Below, piece by piece: positions 1 through 7,055 of a stretch of 64,000 nt of DNA. The position numbers were made by a program, and so were the translations under genes. Source of the DNA: Flavobacterium sp. HJ-32-4 (GTDB lineage: Bacteria > Bacteroidota > Bacteroidia > Flavobacteriales > Flavobacteriaceae); contig NZ_CP092832.1 in the NCBI RefSeq assembly GCF_022532105.1, positions 1,178,001-1,242,000 of the forward strand, written 5' to 3'. Below the pieces are notes generated by a model, which was given only the letters and a program-made list of their open reading frames with translations, made no database searches and had not been told where the DNA came from. Position 1 is the first letter of the stretch; each line of letters opens with the position of its first letter.

Positions 1-639
1 GTCGAGTATTTCGTACGTGATCCCGAGAAGTTCCGCGGCAAGCGCATCGTGATTGCGGGTGGCGGCGATTCAGCGCTCGACTGGAGCATCTTTTTGTCGG
101 ATGTGGCCGATGAGGTGACGCTGATCCACCGGCGTAACGAGTTCCGTGGCGCGCTTGATTCGGTCGAGAAAGTACAGGAACTGAAGAACCTCGGCAAGAT
201 CAACCTGATCACGCCCGCCGAAGTGAAAAGCCTTCACGGCAACGGCCACCTGGAAGCCATTGATATCGAACGTGACGGTATTCTTGAACGCATTGAGTGT
301 GACCACCTCATTCCGTTATTCGGCTTGTCGCCCAAACTCGGTCCGATTGCCGACTGGGGGCTCGAGATCGAGAAGAATGCGATCAAAGTCAACAATGCCC
401 TCGATTACCAAACCAACATACCCGGCATTTACGCCATTGGTGACGTGAATACCTACCCTGGCAAATTGAAACTGATTTTATGTGGTTTCCATGAAGCCAC
501 CCTGATGTGTCAAAGCGTTTACGGCCGTATGAACCCCGGTAAGAAATACGTCCTGAAATACACGACCGTATCAGGTGTCGACGGCTTCGACGGCACTCGA
601 AAAGAAGCGGAGAAGGCGGTGGTGAAGGCGATAGAATAG
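1..639 (+). CDS. ferredoxin--NADP+ reductase, thioredoxin-reductase-like (5' truncated)
   Basis: The gene enters from the left edge in frame 1 and 212 codons are visible. It is a pyridine nucleotide-disulfide oxidoreductase of the type II ferredoxin-NADP reductase kind, moving electrons between NADPH and ferredoxin. The NADPH-binding glycine motif GGGDSALDW is at visible residues 20-28, followed by a HRR near residue 43 that fits the NADPH 2'-phosphate. The FAD-binding C-terminal motif YAIGDV is near residue 145. There is no CxxC pair in the visible part, which argues against thioredoxin reductase itself, though the missing N-terminus cannot be judged. A 2Fe-2S ferredoxin gene at 1202 is its likely redox partner; an unrelated gene now lies between them. 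Confidence 0.85.
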   Translation, partial: VEYFVRDPEKFRGKRIVIAGGGDSALDWSIFLSDVADEVTLIHRRNEFRGALDSVEKVQELKNLGKINLITPAEVKSLHGNGHLEAIDIERDGILERIECDHLIPLFGLSPKLGPIADWGLEIEKNAIKVNNALDYQTNIPGIYAIGDVNTYPGKLKLILCGFHEATLMCQSVYGRMNPGKKYVLKYTTVSGVDGFDGTRKEAEKAVVKAIE

Positions 640-681
640 TGGTCAGTAGTCGGTGGTCAGTAGGCGGTGGTCCGAAGTTGG
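638..681. repeat. left arm of inverted repeat, family E
   Basis: A GT-rich stretch made of units like GTGGTCAGTAGTCGGTG starts on the reductase stop codon. Its reverse complement recurs at 1152-1190, on the far side of the four-helix-bundle gene. Aligning the two gives the same order (agtggtcagtagtcggtg, then gatcagt or ggtcagt, then ggtccgaagttgg or ggttcggagttgg) with one gap of about five bases. Similar text without a gene occurs at 4679-4737 and 8715-8760. Confidence 0.8.
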
Positions 682-712
682 GTTCAGCGTTTACTGTTTG
701 TTCATTTTTTTG

Positions 713-755
713 CGGTTTTTCCGTATCCGGCTCTTTACAAACTCACCTACATTTG
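713..755 (+). promoter_or_regulatory. putative operator plus promoter (copy 1 of a 3-copy arrangement)
   Basis: CGGTTTTTCCGTA at 713-725 is followed after exactly 22 bp by TACATTTG at 748-755, a perfect match to the Bacteroidota -7 consensus TAnnTTTG. The same motif, at the same 22-bp spacing, recurs at 17960 and 52708. The start codon at 774 is 18 bp beyond the box. The position of the motif relative to the box suggests an activator site close to the polymerase; this is inference. Confidence 0.6.
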
Positions 756-773
756 GCTTCCTAATTGGAGGCG

Positions 774-1130
774 ATGTCGGTGCAAAAATTCGAAGACTTG
801 ACGGTATGGCAGAAGTCACAGGATTTCGCCGTTTTGATTTATAACAGATTTTCAGAGGTTAGCGATTTTAGGTTTCGAGACCAGATTTTTCGCGCTTCAG
901 TATCCATTTCTAACAATATTGCCGAGGGTTTTGAGCGAAAAACTTCGAAGGAGTTTGTTCGATTTTTACGTATTTCATTAGGTTCCTGTAGTGAAGTCCG
1001 ATCGATGACCTATCTGGCTGAACGGTTGGGTTATGTAGCAAAGGAGCAGACGCAATTTCTCCTGAACCAAAATGCGGAAATTAGCCGGATGTTACACGCT
1101 TTGGTAAGGTCTATCCAGTCAAAACAGTAA
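774..1130 (+). CDS. four-helix-bundle protein (S23/23S rRNA intervening-sequence family)
   Basis: This 118-residue protein matches the small four-helix-bundle family (TIGR02436) first found inside 23S rRNA intervening sequences. The family hallmarks are visible: FEDLTVWQKSQDF near the N-terminus, then DQIFRASVSISNNIAEGF, and a SLGSCSEVRS stretch in the middle. ATG 774 is chosen over an in-frame TTG at 765, because the family starts just before the FEDL motif and the TTGGAGG at 765-771 resembles a ribosome-binding site. The biochemical role of the family is not established; it is not rRNA-associated here. It sits between a ferredoxin reductase and a ferredoxin, has its own promoter, and is bracketed by inverted repeats, suggesting insertion of a discrete unit. 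Confidence 0.85.
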   Translation: MSVQKFEDLTVWQKSQDFAVLIYNRFSEVSDFRFRDQIFRASVSISNNIAEGFERKTSKEFVRFLRISLGSCSEVRSMTYLAERLGYVAKEQTQFLLNQNAEISRMLHALVRSIQSKQ

Positions 1131-1151
1131 CTTTGTAGCTACGTAAAACCA

Positions 1152-1190
1152 CCAACTCCGAACCACTGATCACCGACTACTGACCACTGA
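1152..1190. repeat. right arm of inverted repeat, family E
   Basis: The reverse complement of the 638-681 arm, beginning CCAACTCCGAACCACTGATC. Together the arms could pair over about 38 positions with few mismatches and enclose the four-helix-bundle gene. It lies only 12 bp before the ferredoxin start. Confidence 0.8.
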
Positions 1191-1201
1191 CGACTTACAC
1201 C

Positions 1202-1528
1202 ATGGACATACTTCTCTCCATCACCGACCGCGACGGCAACACCCACAAAGTAGAGGCGCCCACCGATATGAACCTGAACGTTATGGAAATCGTTCGGATG
1301 TATGAACTGGCGCCGGAAGGTACGATCGGTATCTGCGGCGGTATGGCGATGTGTGCGTCGTGCCAGTGCTATGTGCTGAACGACGTGCCACTCCCGGAAC
1401 GAAATGATGATGAAGAGGCGATGTTGTCAGAGGCTTTTAATGTAAGAGACAACAGTCGTTTGGGTTGCCAGATCCCTATCACGCCTGAAATCGACGGACT
1501 GGCCATTGAACTGGCGCCGGAAGCATAA
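1202..1528 (+). CDS. 2Fe-2S ferredoxin, adrenodoxin type
   Basis: A 108-residue soluble electron carrier. Cys45, Cys51, Cys54 and Cys89 fit the C-x5-C-x2-C...C ligand spacing of vertebrate/ISC-type [2Fe-2S] ferredoxins. An extra Cys56 lies next to the ligands. The acidic stretch NDDEEAM around residue 69 fits a partner-docking helix. The likely partner is the reductase ending at 639. The start ATG 1202 follows the right arm of the family E repeat, so its original leader may have been altered by the intervening gene. Confidence 0.9.
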   Translation: MDILLSITDRDGNTHKVEAPTDMNLNVMEIVRMYELAPEGTIGICGGMAMCASCQCYVLNDVPLPERNDDEEAMLSEAFNVRDNSRLGCQIPITPEIDGLAIELAPEA

Positions 1529-1536
1529 GGATGGTT

Positions 1537-2310
1537 TTACTGTAGAATTTCCAGTGCAGGAGGCAATAGTCGCTCAACGAACCGGGCGTAGGCCTGTTGC
1601 GATGGATGCAAACCATCGGCAGCTACGAGGTAGGTACTAAAGAGTCCTTCCCGGGTGATATCCGTAATATTTACAAAACGCACATTCTTCGATGCTGCGT
1701 GGTTCATGGCGAAGGTATTGTATTGGTCAATCTGCGCAGAAATACCCGCCGGATTGGAACTTCCCTGCCCGTAAGGAGTGTAGGCGTAATCGGGAATCGA
1801 CACCACAATTACGCGACCGGGGTCACCTTTCGCCAACAGGATGGCTTGGTCGAGCAACTGGGGGAATTCGGTTTCATACAAGGAAAAAGGACGGCCCTGG
1901 TATTGGTTGTTCACTCCAATCAGTAAGGTGACCATATCGTAATTTTCTTCAGGAGCGTCGGCTGCGATTGCGGCCAGCAGATTGGTGGTGGTCCATCCGC
2001 TCGTGGCGATGATATCGGTTTGTACGTCAGAGGGGGCGTCCAGCTCAGTTTCGAGACGGGCTTCCAGTTGTGCCGGGAAGCGGCAGGCTTCGCAGACGCT
2101 GGCACCGATGGTATAACTGTCGCCAAGCGCCATATACCGAAGTTGTCGCAGGTTCGGAGAAGTAGGTGTTTCTGGCGACGTAGGTGTTGTCGGATCCGGA
2201 ATGACGGGTATCCCGGCCGTGGTATCGGCATTGTCGGTCGAACAGGCCAGCAATAGCACCGTTACGACGAAAGCCGTTAGAAACTGAAAAAGGCGGCACG
2301 TTGTGTTCAT
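1537..2310 (-). CDS. SGNH/GDSL hydrolase lipoprotein
   Basis: A 257-residue secreted esterase-like protein. The N-terminus has a hydrophobic segment ending in a lipobox, LLAC, with Cys23 as the lipidated residue. A Thr/Pro-rich linker (residues 38-53) follows. The SGNH blocks are all visible: GDSYT with nucleophile Ser65, GVNN at 132-135 (block III Asn), and DGLH with Asp232 and His235. The substrate cannot be told from sequence. It ends only 8 bp from the convergent ferredoxin gene, so the two may share little or no terminator. Confidence 0.9.
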   Translation of the reverse strand: MNTTCRLFQFLTAFVVTVLLLACSTDNADTTAGIPVIPDPTTPTSPETPTSPNLRQLRYMALGDSYTIGASVCEACRFPAQLEARLETELDAPSDVQTDIIATSGWTTTNLLAAIAADAPEENYDMVTLLIGVNNQYQGRPFSLYETEFPQLLDQAILLAKGDPGRVIVVSIPDYAYTPYGQGSSNPAGISAQIDQYNTFAMNHAASKNVRFVNITDITREGLFSTYLVAADGLHPSQQAYARFVERLLPPALEILQ

Positions 2311-2425
2311 AGCAATTGTTCAACAGAGTCGATGAGCAGCCCTGTAATTGCCTAAATATACGCAGGAATCGATTCGACGGATGTTAATGCCGCCAAAATC
2401 GCCTTTCGAAGCCGGAAACGCGTTC

Positions 2426-3604
2426 TTATTTAAACGCCGCGAAGCCCGTAATATCCATTCCGGTTATCAGGAGGTGGATGTCGTGTGTGCCTTCATACGT
2501 GATGACCGATTCAAGGTTCATCATGTGGCGCATGATGGAGTATTCACCCGTGATGCCCATGCCGCCGAGTATTTGGCGTGCCTCACGTGCGATTTCAATC
2601 GCCATGTTCACGTTGTTACGTTTTGCCATTGAAATCTGGGCCGTTGTAGCTTTGCCTTCGTTGCGAAGCACACCAAGGCGCCAGGTCAGAAGCTGCGCTT
2701 TTGTGATCTCGGTAATCATCTCGGCGAGTTTCTTCTGTTGGAGCTGTGTGGCCCCGATCGGTTTATCGAACTGGATGCGCTCTTGCGAGTAGCGAAGCGC
2801 GGTGTCGTAGCAATCCATAGCGGCACCGATAGCGCCCCATGCAATGCCGTAGCGGGCCGAATCGAGGCAGCCCAGCGGCGCGCCCAATCCGGATTTATTC
2901 GGAAGAAGGTTCTCTTTCGGCACCTTCACGTTGTCAAAAATCAATTCACCGGTAGCCGAAGCCCGCAGCGACCATTTGTTATGGGTTTCAGGTGTAGAGA
3001 AACCTTCCATGCCGCGCTCGACGATCAAACCGTGGATACGGCCTTCTTCATTCTTGGCCCACACTACAGCGACTTGCGCGAAGGGTGCGTTCGAAATCCA
3101 CATTTTGGCGCCGTTCAGGAGGTAGTGGTCACCCATATCCTTGAAGTTGGTGACCATGCCGCCCGGGTTCGATCCGTAGTCGGGTTCGGTGAGGCCGAAG
3201 CAGCCCATCCATTCGCCTGAAGCCAATTTTGGAAGGTATTTACGGCGTTGTTCTTCGTTGCCGTATTTCCAGATGGGATACATTACCAATGAGGATTGTA
3301 CGGATGCGGTGGAACGCACGCCCGAGTCGCCCCGCTCGATTTCCTGCATGATGAGTCCGTAGGAAATCTGGTCGAGTCCGGCGCCACCATATTCTTCCGG
3401 AATGTACGGGCCGAATGCCCCGATGTCTGCCAATCCCTGGATGATTTGCGTCGGAAATTCGGCGCGCTGTGCGTAGTCTTCGATGATCGGAGATACGTCG
3501 CGTTTGACCCACTCACGGGCTGCGTCGCGCACTAATTTGTGCTCTTCGGTCAGCAATTCATCGAGAAGGTAGTAATCAGGAGCCTGGAACAGATCGGGTT
3601 TCAT
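2426..3604 (-). CDS. acyl-CoA dehydrogenase, glutaryl-CoA dehydrogenase-like
   Basis: A 392-residue FAD flavoprotein that oxidises an acyl-CoA thioester. The start is placed at MKPDLFQAPDYY (3604) because the 16 residues upstream in frame have no family counterpart. The C-terminal TYEGTHDIH, with Glu near residue 371, matches the catalytic base of glutaryl-CoA dehydrogenase, and CFGLTEPDYGSNPGG in the middle is the flavin/substrate segment of the family. Length equals that of glutaryl-CoA dehydrogenases, so lysine/tryptophan breakdown is the best guess, though other short-chain substrates are possible. A TAATTTTG box (reverse strand, 3628-3635) lies 24 bp upstream. Confidence 0.9.
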   Translation of the reverse strand: MKPDLFQAPDYYLLDELLTEEHKLVRDAAREWVKRDVSPIIEDYAQRAEFPTQIIQGLADIGAFGPYIPEEYGGAGLDQISYGLIMQEIERGDSGVRSTASVQSSLVMYPIWKYGNEEQRRKYLPKLASGEWMGCFGLTEPDYGSNPGGMVTNFKDMGDHYLLNGAKMWISNAPFAQVAVVWAKNEEGRIHGLIVERGMEGFSTPETHNKWSLRASATGELIFDNVKVPKENLLPNKSGLGAPLGCLDSARYGIAWGAIGAAMDCYDTALRYSQERIQFDKPIGATQLQQKKLAEMITEITKAQLLTWRLGVLRNEGKATTAQISMAKRNNVNMAIEIAREARQILGGMGITGEYSIMRHMMNLESVITYEGTHDIHLLITGMDITGFAAFK

Positions 3605-3792
3605 GCGTTGTCTTTTTTTGAGCTTCGCAAAATTAGCGAACGCATATAACAAATTCCTAATTTTTTGTAGTGAAATAGTCCGGAAACCCGAAAAATTCGC
3701 AATTGCTTAGCCGAGGGCCGAGCGCCCGAAAAATCAGGTCAGTCGAAAACCAACAAAATGTTGCAGAAACACACTTTTTGTTAGAGATACAA

Positions 3793-4503
3793 TCACATCT
3801 TTAGGAAAAAGTCCTGGGTCAATGCGATGTAGTCAGCGGTATATTCGTGACGCGCCGTTTCGATGATAAGCTCGTCAATTAACACATTAGGGCGTGTAGA
3901 CCGAAAGGCGAGGAGGGAACGTTTGATCTCTGTGGTCGGCGTGCCCTTGACCCTTGTGATACGAAAGGGATAAAGGTCATTTTCGACGGCTGTGGCTACG
4001 AATGCCTGTTCTTCGACATAGGGGATAACGACGCAAAACACACCGTCCTCCGATAGCAGCAGGGAAGCCGCTTCACAAAGGTCGGTGAATGGCAGCGCCG
4101 CGTTTTGCCGGGCCGTATCGCGTTTCTCGTCGCCCGACCCGAAGCCGGAGGAGTAGAAGGGCGGGTTGGAGACGATGAGGTCGTACGTTTCGTCTTCCAA
4201 CTCGTCCATGAAATCGTCAAGGCTGGCATGGTAGCAGAACAGGCGGCCGTTCCAGGGTGAGTTCTCGAAATTCGCGACGCATTCTTCGTAGGCGTCGGCG
4301 TCGATTTCGAGGGCGTCGATTTGGTCGGCTGTGGTGCGCTGTGCCAGCATGAGGGCAATGAGTCCGGTGCCAGCTCCGATATCCAGGATCGTCTGTGGGC
4401 GGTGGTCGACCGGAGTCCACGTGCCGAGCAGCACGCCGTCGGTGCCTACTTTCATGGCTGCTTTTTCCTGTGAAATAGTGAATTGCTTGAATTGAAACGG
4501 CAT
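3793..4503 (-). CDS. trmN6: tRNA1(Val) (adenine(37)-N6)-methyltransferase
   Basis: A 236-residue SAM-dependent methyltransferase. DIGAGTG at 41-47 binds SAM and NPPF at 113-116 is the N6-adenine catalytic motif. The N-terminal FKQFTISQEKAAMKVGTDG is characteristic of the YfiC/TrmN6 group, which methylates A37 of tRNA-Val. The start at 4503 is chosen because MPFQFKQF begins the conserved part; a further 16 in-frame codons upstream look non-coding. The 188 bp between its stop and the acyl-CoA dehydrogenase start hold only that gene's promoter and AT-rich sequence. Confidence 0.85.
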   Translation of the reverse strand: MPFQFKQFTISQEKAAMKVGTDGVLLGTWTPVDHRPQTILDIGAGTGLIALMLAQRTTADQIDALEIDADAYEECVANFENSPWNGRLFCYHASLDDFMDELEDETYDLIVSNPPFYSSGFGSGDEKRDTARQNAALPFTDLCEAASLLLSEDGVFCVVIPYVEEQAFVATAVENDLYPFRITRVKGTPTTEIKRSLLAFRSTRPNVLIDELIIETARHEYTADYIALTQDFFLKM

Positions 4504-4678
4504 CGTAAGGTTGTTTAGGGCAAAGGTCGTCCATTCGCCTGGGTTGGGCAAGTTTTGAAAGCGCTGGGCTTTCCATAGTTTGTCGCCACGAAGGCACGAA
4601 GACGCCGATGGTCAAATTGGTATACGATTGACGGTGACTCACGTTGTCTTTCGCAATTGCGATTTTTACTACCAAATG

Positions 4679-4737
4679 AGACTGCCAACCGCCTACTGCT
4701 TACCGCCCACTTCCTAATGCGACTGAAAACTGCCGAC
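4679..4737. repeat. family E repeat, solo degenerate copy
   Basis: Text such as ACTGCCAACCGCCTACTGC resembles the right arm around the four-helix-bundle gene, but no gene is associated here. It directly precedes a family A repeat in the gap between trmN6 and rimM. Confidence 0.45.
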
Positions 4738-4742
4738 CCTCC

Positions 4743-4889
4743 TAGCCCGGATTGCAGCGAAAAGCCTTTTGAACGGAAGCGCGTACTTTTTCGCTTGTCG
4801 CGGCGGCGACCAACGGAAGCCGTTCGCGGAAGCTGAAAAAGCAGCGGTTTCGGAAAAAGCTTGTAGCGAAAAGCCGGAATAGCTTCCCC
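4743..4889. repeat. dispersed repeat family A, copy 1
   Basis: A 147-bp intergenic element that begins TAGCCCGGATTGCAGCGAAA and ends TAGCGAAAAGCCGGAATAGC. A second copy is at 31470-31611. Shared blocks include GGCGACCAACGGAAGCC in the middle and AAAGCTTGNAGCGAANAGCC near the end. The two ends resemble one another (AGCGAAAAGCC in both). It lies 4 bp from the rimM terminator. No ORF is conserved between the copies. Confidence 0.75.
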
Positions 4890-4893
4890 TAAA

Positions 4894-4918
4894 AACAAAA
4901 AAAGAGCCACCAGGCTCC
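4894..4918 (-). terminator. Rho-independent terminator after rimM
   Basis: On the minus strand GAGCC-loop-GGCTC (4904-4917) is followed by a run of T. It lies 26 bp beyond the rimM stop and ends the rpsP-rimM transcript. Confidence 0.75.
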
Positions 4919-4944
4919 ACTTGTTAATCGTACATTGTGCATTG

Positions 4945-5475
4945 TTAATTCGGAAGATACATGTCAATCAACCCCGCTGGCAGGTTCATCACCACGCGTT
5001 TTTTTGTCCGGTCGATTTTGACGAGGAAGGCATCGATGAGGGGGATGAGCAGTTCGACCTCGCCGTTCTTCACTTCGAATAGCGGTTGGGCCGTGGTGTC
5101 GTTTACGGCTTCGATAGTGCCGAAGACGCCGCGGGTGACATCTTCGATTTCAAAACCGATGACTTCATGGAAGTAGAATTTGTTGCCGGATAATTTCGGC
5201 AGCATGGAAAGCGGCAGGTAGAGTGCGGAGCCGAGAATGGCGTCGGCTTCTGCCTCGGTTTTGACGTCTTCGAAACGCACCCGTAAGAGGTCGTTCTTGT
5301 GCAGGCTGCTTTGTTCAATAAAAAATGGAACCAGATGTTTGCCCTGTTCGACAAACACTGATTCCATATTTTCGTAGCGCTCGGGCTCATCGGTGTCTAA
5401 CCAACACAATACTTCGCCCTTGAAACTGAACTTTTTCGCAATGCGACCCAAATAGAAACACTCTTCTTTGCGCAC
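4945..5475 (-). CDS. rimM: ribosome maturation factor RimM
   Basis: A 176-residue 30S assembly factor that binds S19 and helps mature the 3' domain of 16S rRNA. It opens with CFYLGRIAKKFSFKGE, the usual RimM N-terminal barrel signature, and has a C-terminal PRC-barrel part with LIPLIDAFLVKID. The gene follows rpsP by 11 bp on the same strand, the common bacterial rpsP-rimM arrangement. Length is normal. trmD is not the next gene, unlike in E. coli. Confidence 0.95.
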   Translation of the reverse strand: MRKEECFYLGRIAKKFSFKGEVLCWLDTDEPERYENMESVFVEQGKHLVPFFIEQSSLHKNDLLRVRFEDVKTEAEADAILGSALYLPLSMLPKLSGNKFYFHEVIGFEIEDVTRGVFGTIEAVNDTTAQPLFEVKNGEVELLIPLIDAFLVKIDRTKKRVVMNLPAGLIDMYLPN

Positions 5476-5486
5476 GCGATCCGGTG

Positions 5487-6092
5487 TTACGCTTCTGTTT
5501 CTTCGCTTGCTTCAGCAGCAGGAGCCTCATCAGCCGGAGCTTCTTCGACAGCTGGTGCTTCTTCCGCAACCGCTTCTACTGTTTCTTCTTCGGCAGTGGC
5601 AGCAGCCTCTTCCGCCTGGGCAGCAGCAATCAGTTCGGCTTCCGCCTGCTTGGCAGCAGCGGCGCGTTTCTCATTTGCTTCCTGCTCCGCTTTCAGTGCT
5701 TTTGCTCTTGCGTCGGCTTTCGCATCGGAAAGACCGGCTTTCTTCGCATCTACCTTCGCTGTTTTTTCTTCAAGCCATTTCGCGAGTTTCGCGTCTGCCG
5801 CTTCCTGTGTCAGGGCGCCTTTCGCTACGCCACCGTCGAGGTGGTGCTTCAAAAGTGCTCCTTTATACGACAGGATGGCACGGGCCGTATCGGTTGGCTG
5901 TGCCCCGTTGTGCAACCATTGAACGGCAGCATCGAGGTTCAGGTCGATAGTGGCAGGATTGGTGTTTGGATTGTAGACACCCAGTTTTTCAAGGTATTTA
6001 CCATCTCTTTTTGACCGCGAGTCGGCGGCCACGACCCAGTAGAAAGGTTTCCCTTTTTTACCGTGTCTCTGAAGTCTGATTCGTACAGGCAT
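5487..6092 (-). CDS. rpsP: 30S ribosomal protein S16 with long C-terminal extension
   Basis: The first 80 or so residues (MPVRIRLQRHGKKGKPFYWVV onward) are canonical S16, which stabilises the 5' domain of 16S rRNA. The remaining ~120 residues are an Ala/Glu/Lys-rich extension, acidic at the extreme end (AEEAPAVEEAPADEAPA). Extended S16 proteins are usual in Bacteroidota; the extension's role is unknown. A TATATTTG box on the minus strand at 6142-6149 is a likely promoter 50 bp upstream. Confidence 0.95.
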   Translation of the reverse strand: MPVRIRLQRHGKKGKPFYWVVAADSRSKRDGKYLEKLGVYNPNTNPATIDLNLDAAVQWLHNGAQPTDTARAILSYKGALLKHHLDGGVAKGALTQEAADAKLAKWLEEKTAKVDAKKAGLSDAKADARAKALKAEQEANEKRAAAAKQAEAELIAAAQAEEAAATAEEETVEAVAEEAPAVEEAPADEAPAAEASEETEA

Positions 6093-6141
6093 AATCTGTT
6101 AGATTAATTGTGGGGTACACGACCCCGGTTAAATAAGGGTG

Positions 6142-6149
6142 CAAATATA
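6142..6149 (-). promoter_or_regulatory. -7 box for rpsP-rimM
   Basis: TATATTTG on the minus strand, a perfect TAnnTTTG match, 50 bp upstream of the rpsP start. No convincing TTG -33 element is seen. Confidence 0.55.
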
Positions 6150-6175
6150 GGTATTTTTTTGATTGACGGGTAATT

Positions 6176-6372
6176 GGAAGTAAAAAGTCGAAAGTTGAAA
6201 GTCTTAAGTCTTAAGTCGAAAAGCGAGAGGGAAGACTAAATGATAACCAACACAAAGCTATCAATCGCAAAAGGGAGGGTCATCATATGTCACGACATTT
6301 TGAAAGCACCTGGCGTCGCCATCCGGGTTTTTGCTTTCGACTTTCGACTCCACACTTTCGACTTCACAATAA
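6176..6372. repeat. AGTCGAAAG-type low-complexity repeats
   Basis: The 399-bp gap between rpsP and the next gene contains units such as AAGTCGAAAGTTGAAAGTC (6182-6225) and, inverted, TTTCGACTTTCGACTCC (6335-6372). The two clusters are roughly complementary, so this is a loose inverted repeat. I see no gene here. A small open frame at 6287-6544 has no ribosome-binding site and runs into the next gene in another frame. Confidence 0.5.
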
Positions 6373-6441
6373 CATTCCCGTTAAAATTTGTGGTAAAACC
6401 CAAATAAACGGATTTTCGTTAGCGTATTTCGTTTTAAAACC

Positions 6442-6449
6442 TATTTTTG
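6442..6449 (+). promoter_or_regulatory. -7 box upstream of lipoprotein gene
   Basis: TATTTTTG, matching TAnnTTTG, 43 bp before the ATG at 6492. Confidence 0.5.
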
Positions 6450-6491
6450 TAATCGAAAAATTCATTTCAACCGAATTAAGTTGTGTCCTGG

Positions 6492-7025
6492 ATGAAAAAG
6501 GTGTTTGCTTTATTGCTTATGATTACGGCCCTGGTTTCCTGTGAGTCGGATGTAAAATTCAACGATCCCGGGTTTCAGGGGCGTAAGGATAATTTTGTCT
6601 GGCAGGCGGATGTAGCAAGCGCGTATACGCTTGACGGCTATACATACGTTAATGCCTATCGAGGACTCGAATCGGTTATCCTGCGTTTTCCGACGCCTCC
6701 TACTGAAATTACGCAATTCAACCCGATTACCTATACATACCGCGACACAGATGGTGATGACGGCAACGATGAGTTTGATGACGTCTCTGCGTTTTATCAG
6801 TTTACCGAGCAAGGTTCAGCTATCAGCTACTACACCGGCCAGAATTCTACACTGGAAGATCCGGGTAATGTCGAAGTAACCATCAACAAATGTCTCTTTA
6901 CAAAAGGGATCATTTCGGGTGAATTTAAGTTCAACGCAAAATACGAGGGCGATTCTGACCTCGTACCTGCTAATGTGAACTTCCAACAAGGCGTATTTTA
7001 CAACGTTCCGCTGACGCAACAATAA
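6492..7025 (+). CDS. DUF6252-like lipoprotein
   Basis: A 177-residue exported protein. The ATG at 6492 gives a clean lipoprotein signal, MKKVFALLLMITALVSC, with the lipidated Cys at residue 17; the GTG three codons earlier adds nothing. The rest is a beta-rich single domain with no catalytic motif I can see, of a kind (DUF6252) common as lipoproteins in flavobacteria. It is 30 bp upstream of a histidine kinase gene on the same strand, so co-transcription is possible. Function unknown. Confidence 0.75.
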   Translation: MKKVFALLLMITALVSCESDVKFNDPGFQGRKDNFVWQADVASAYTLDGYTYVNAYRGLESVILRFPTPPTEITQFNPITYTYRDTDGDDGNDEFDDVSAFYQFTEQGSAISYYTGQNSTLEDPGNVEVTINKCLFTKGIISGEFKFNAKYEGDSDLVPANVNFQQGVFYNVPLTQQ

Positions 7026-7055
7026 AGCCAGACCCCTGTTGGCATAAAACAGGCC

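Noticed and set aside
2348..2632. Small plus-strand frame near the end of the acyl-CoA dehydrogenase gene
   Set aside because: It is mostly antisense to that gene and has no recognisable features.
6287..6544. 85-codon open frame in the gap after rpsP
   Set aside because: It consists mostly of AGTCGAAAG-type repeat DNA and promoter sequence and overlaps the lipoprotein gene in another frame.
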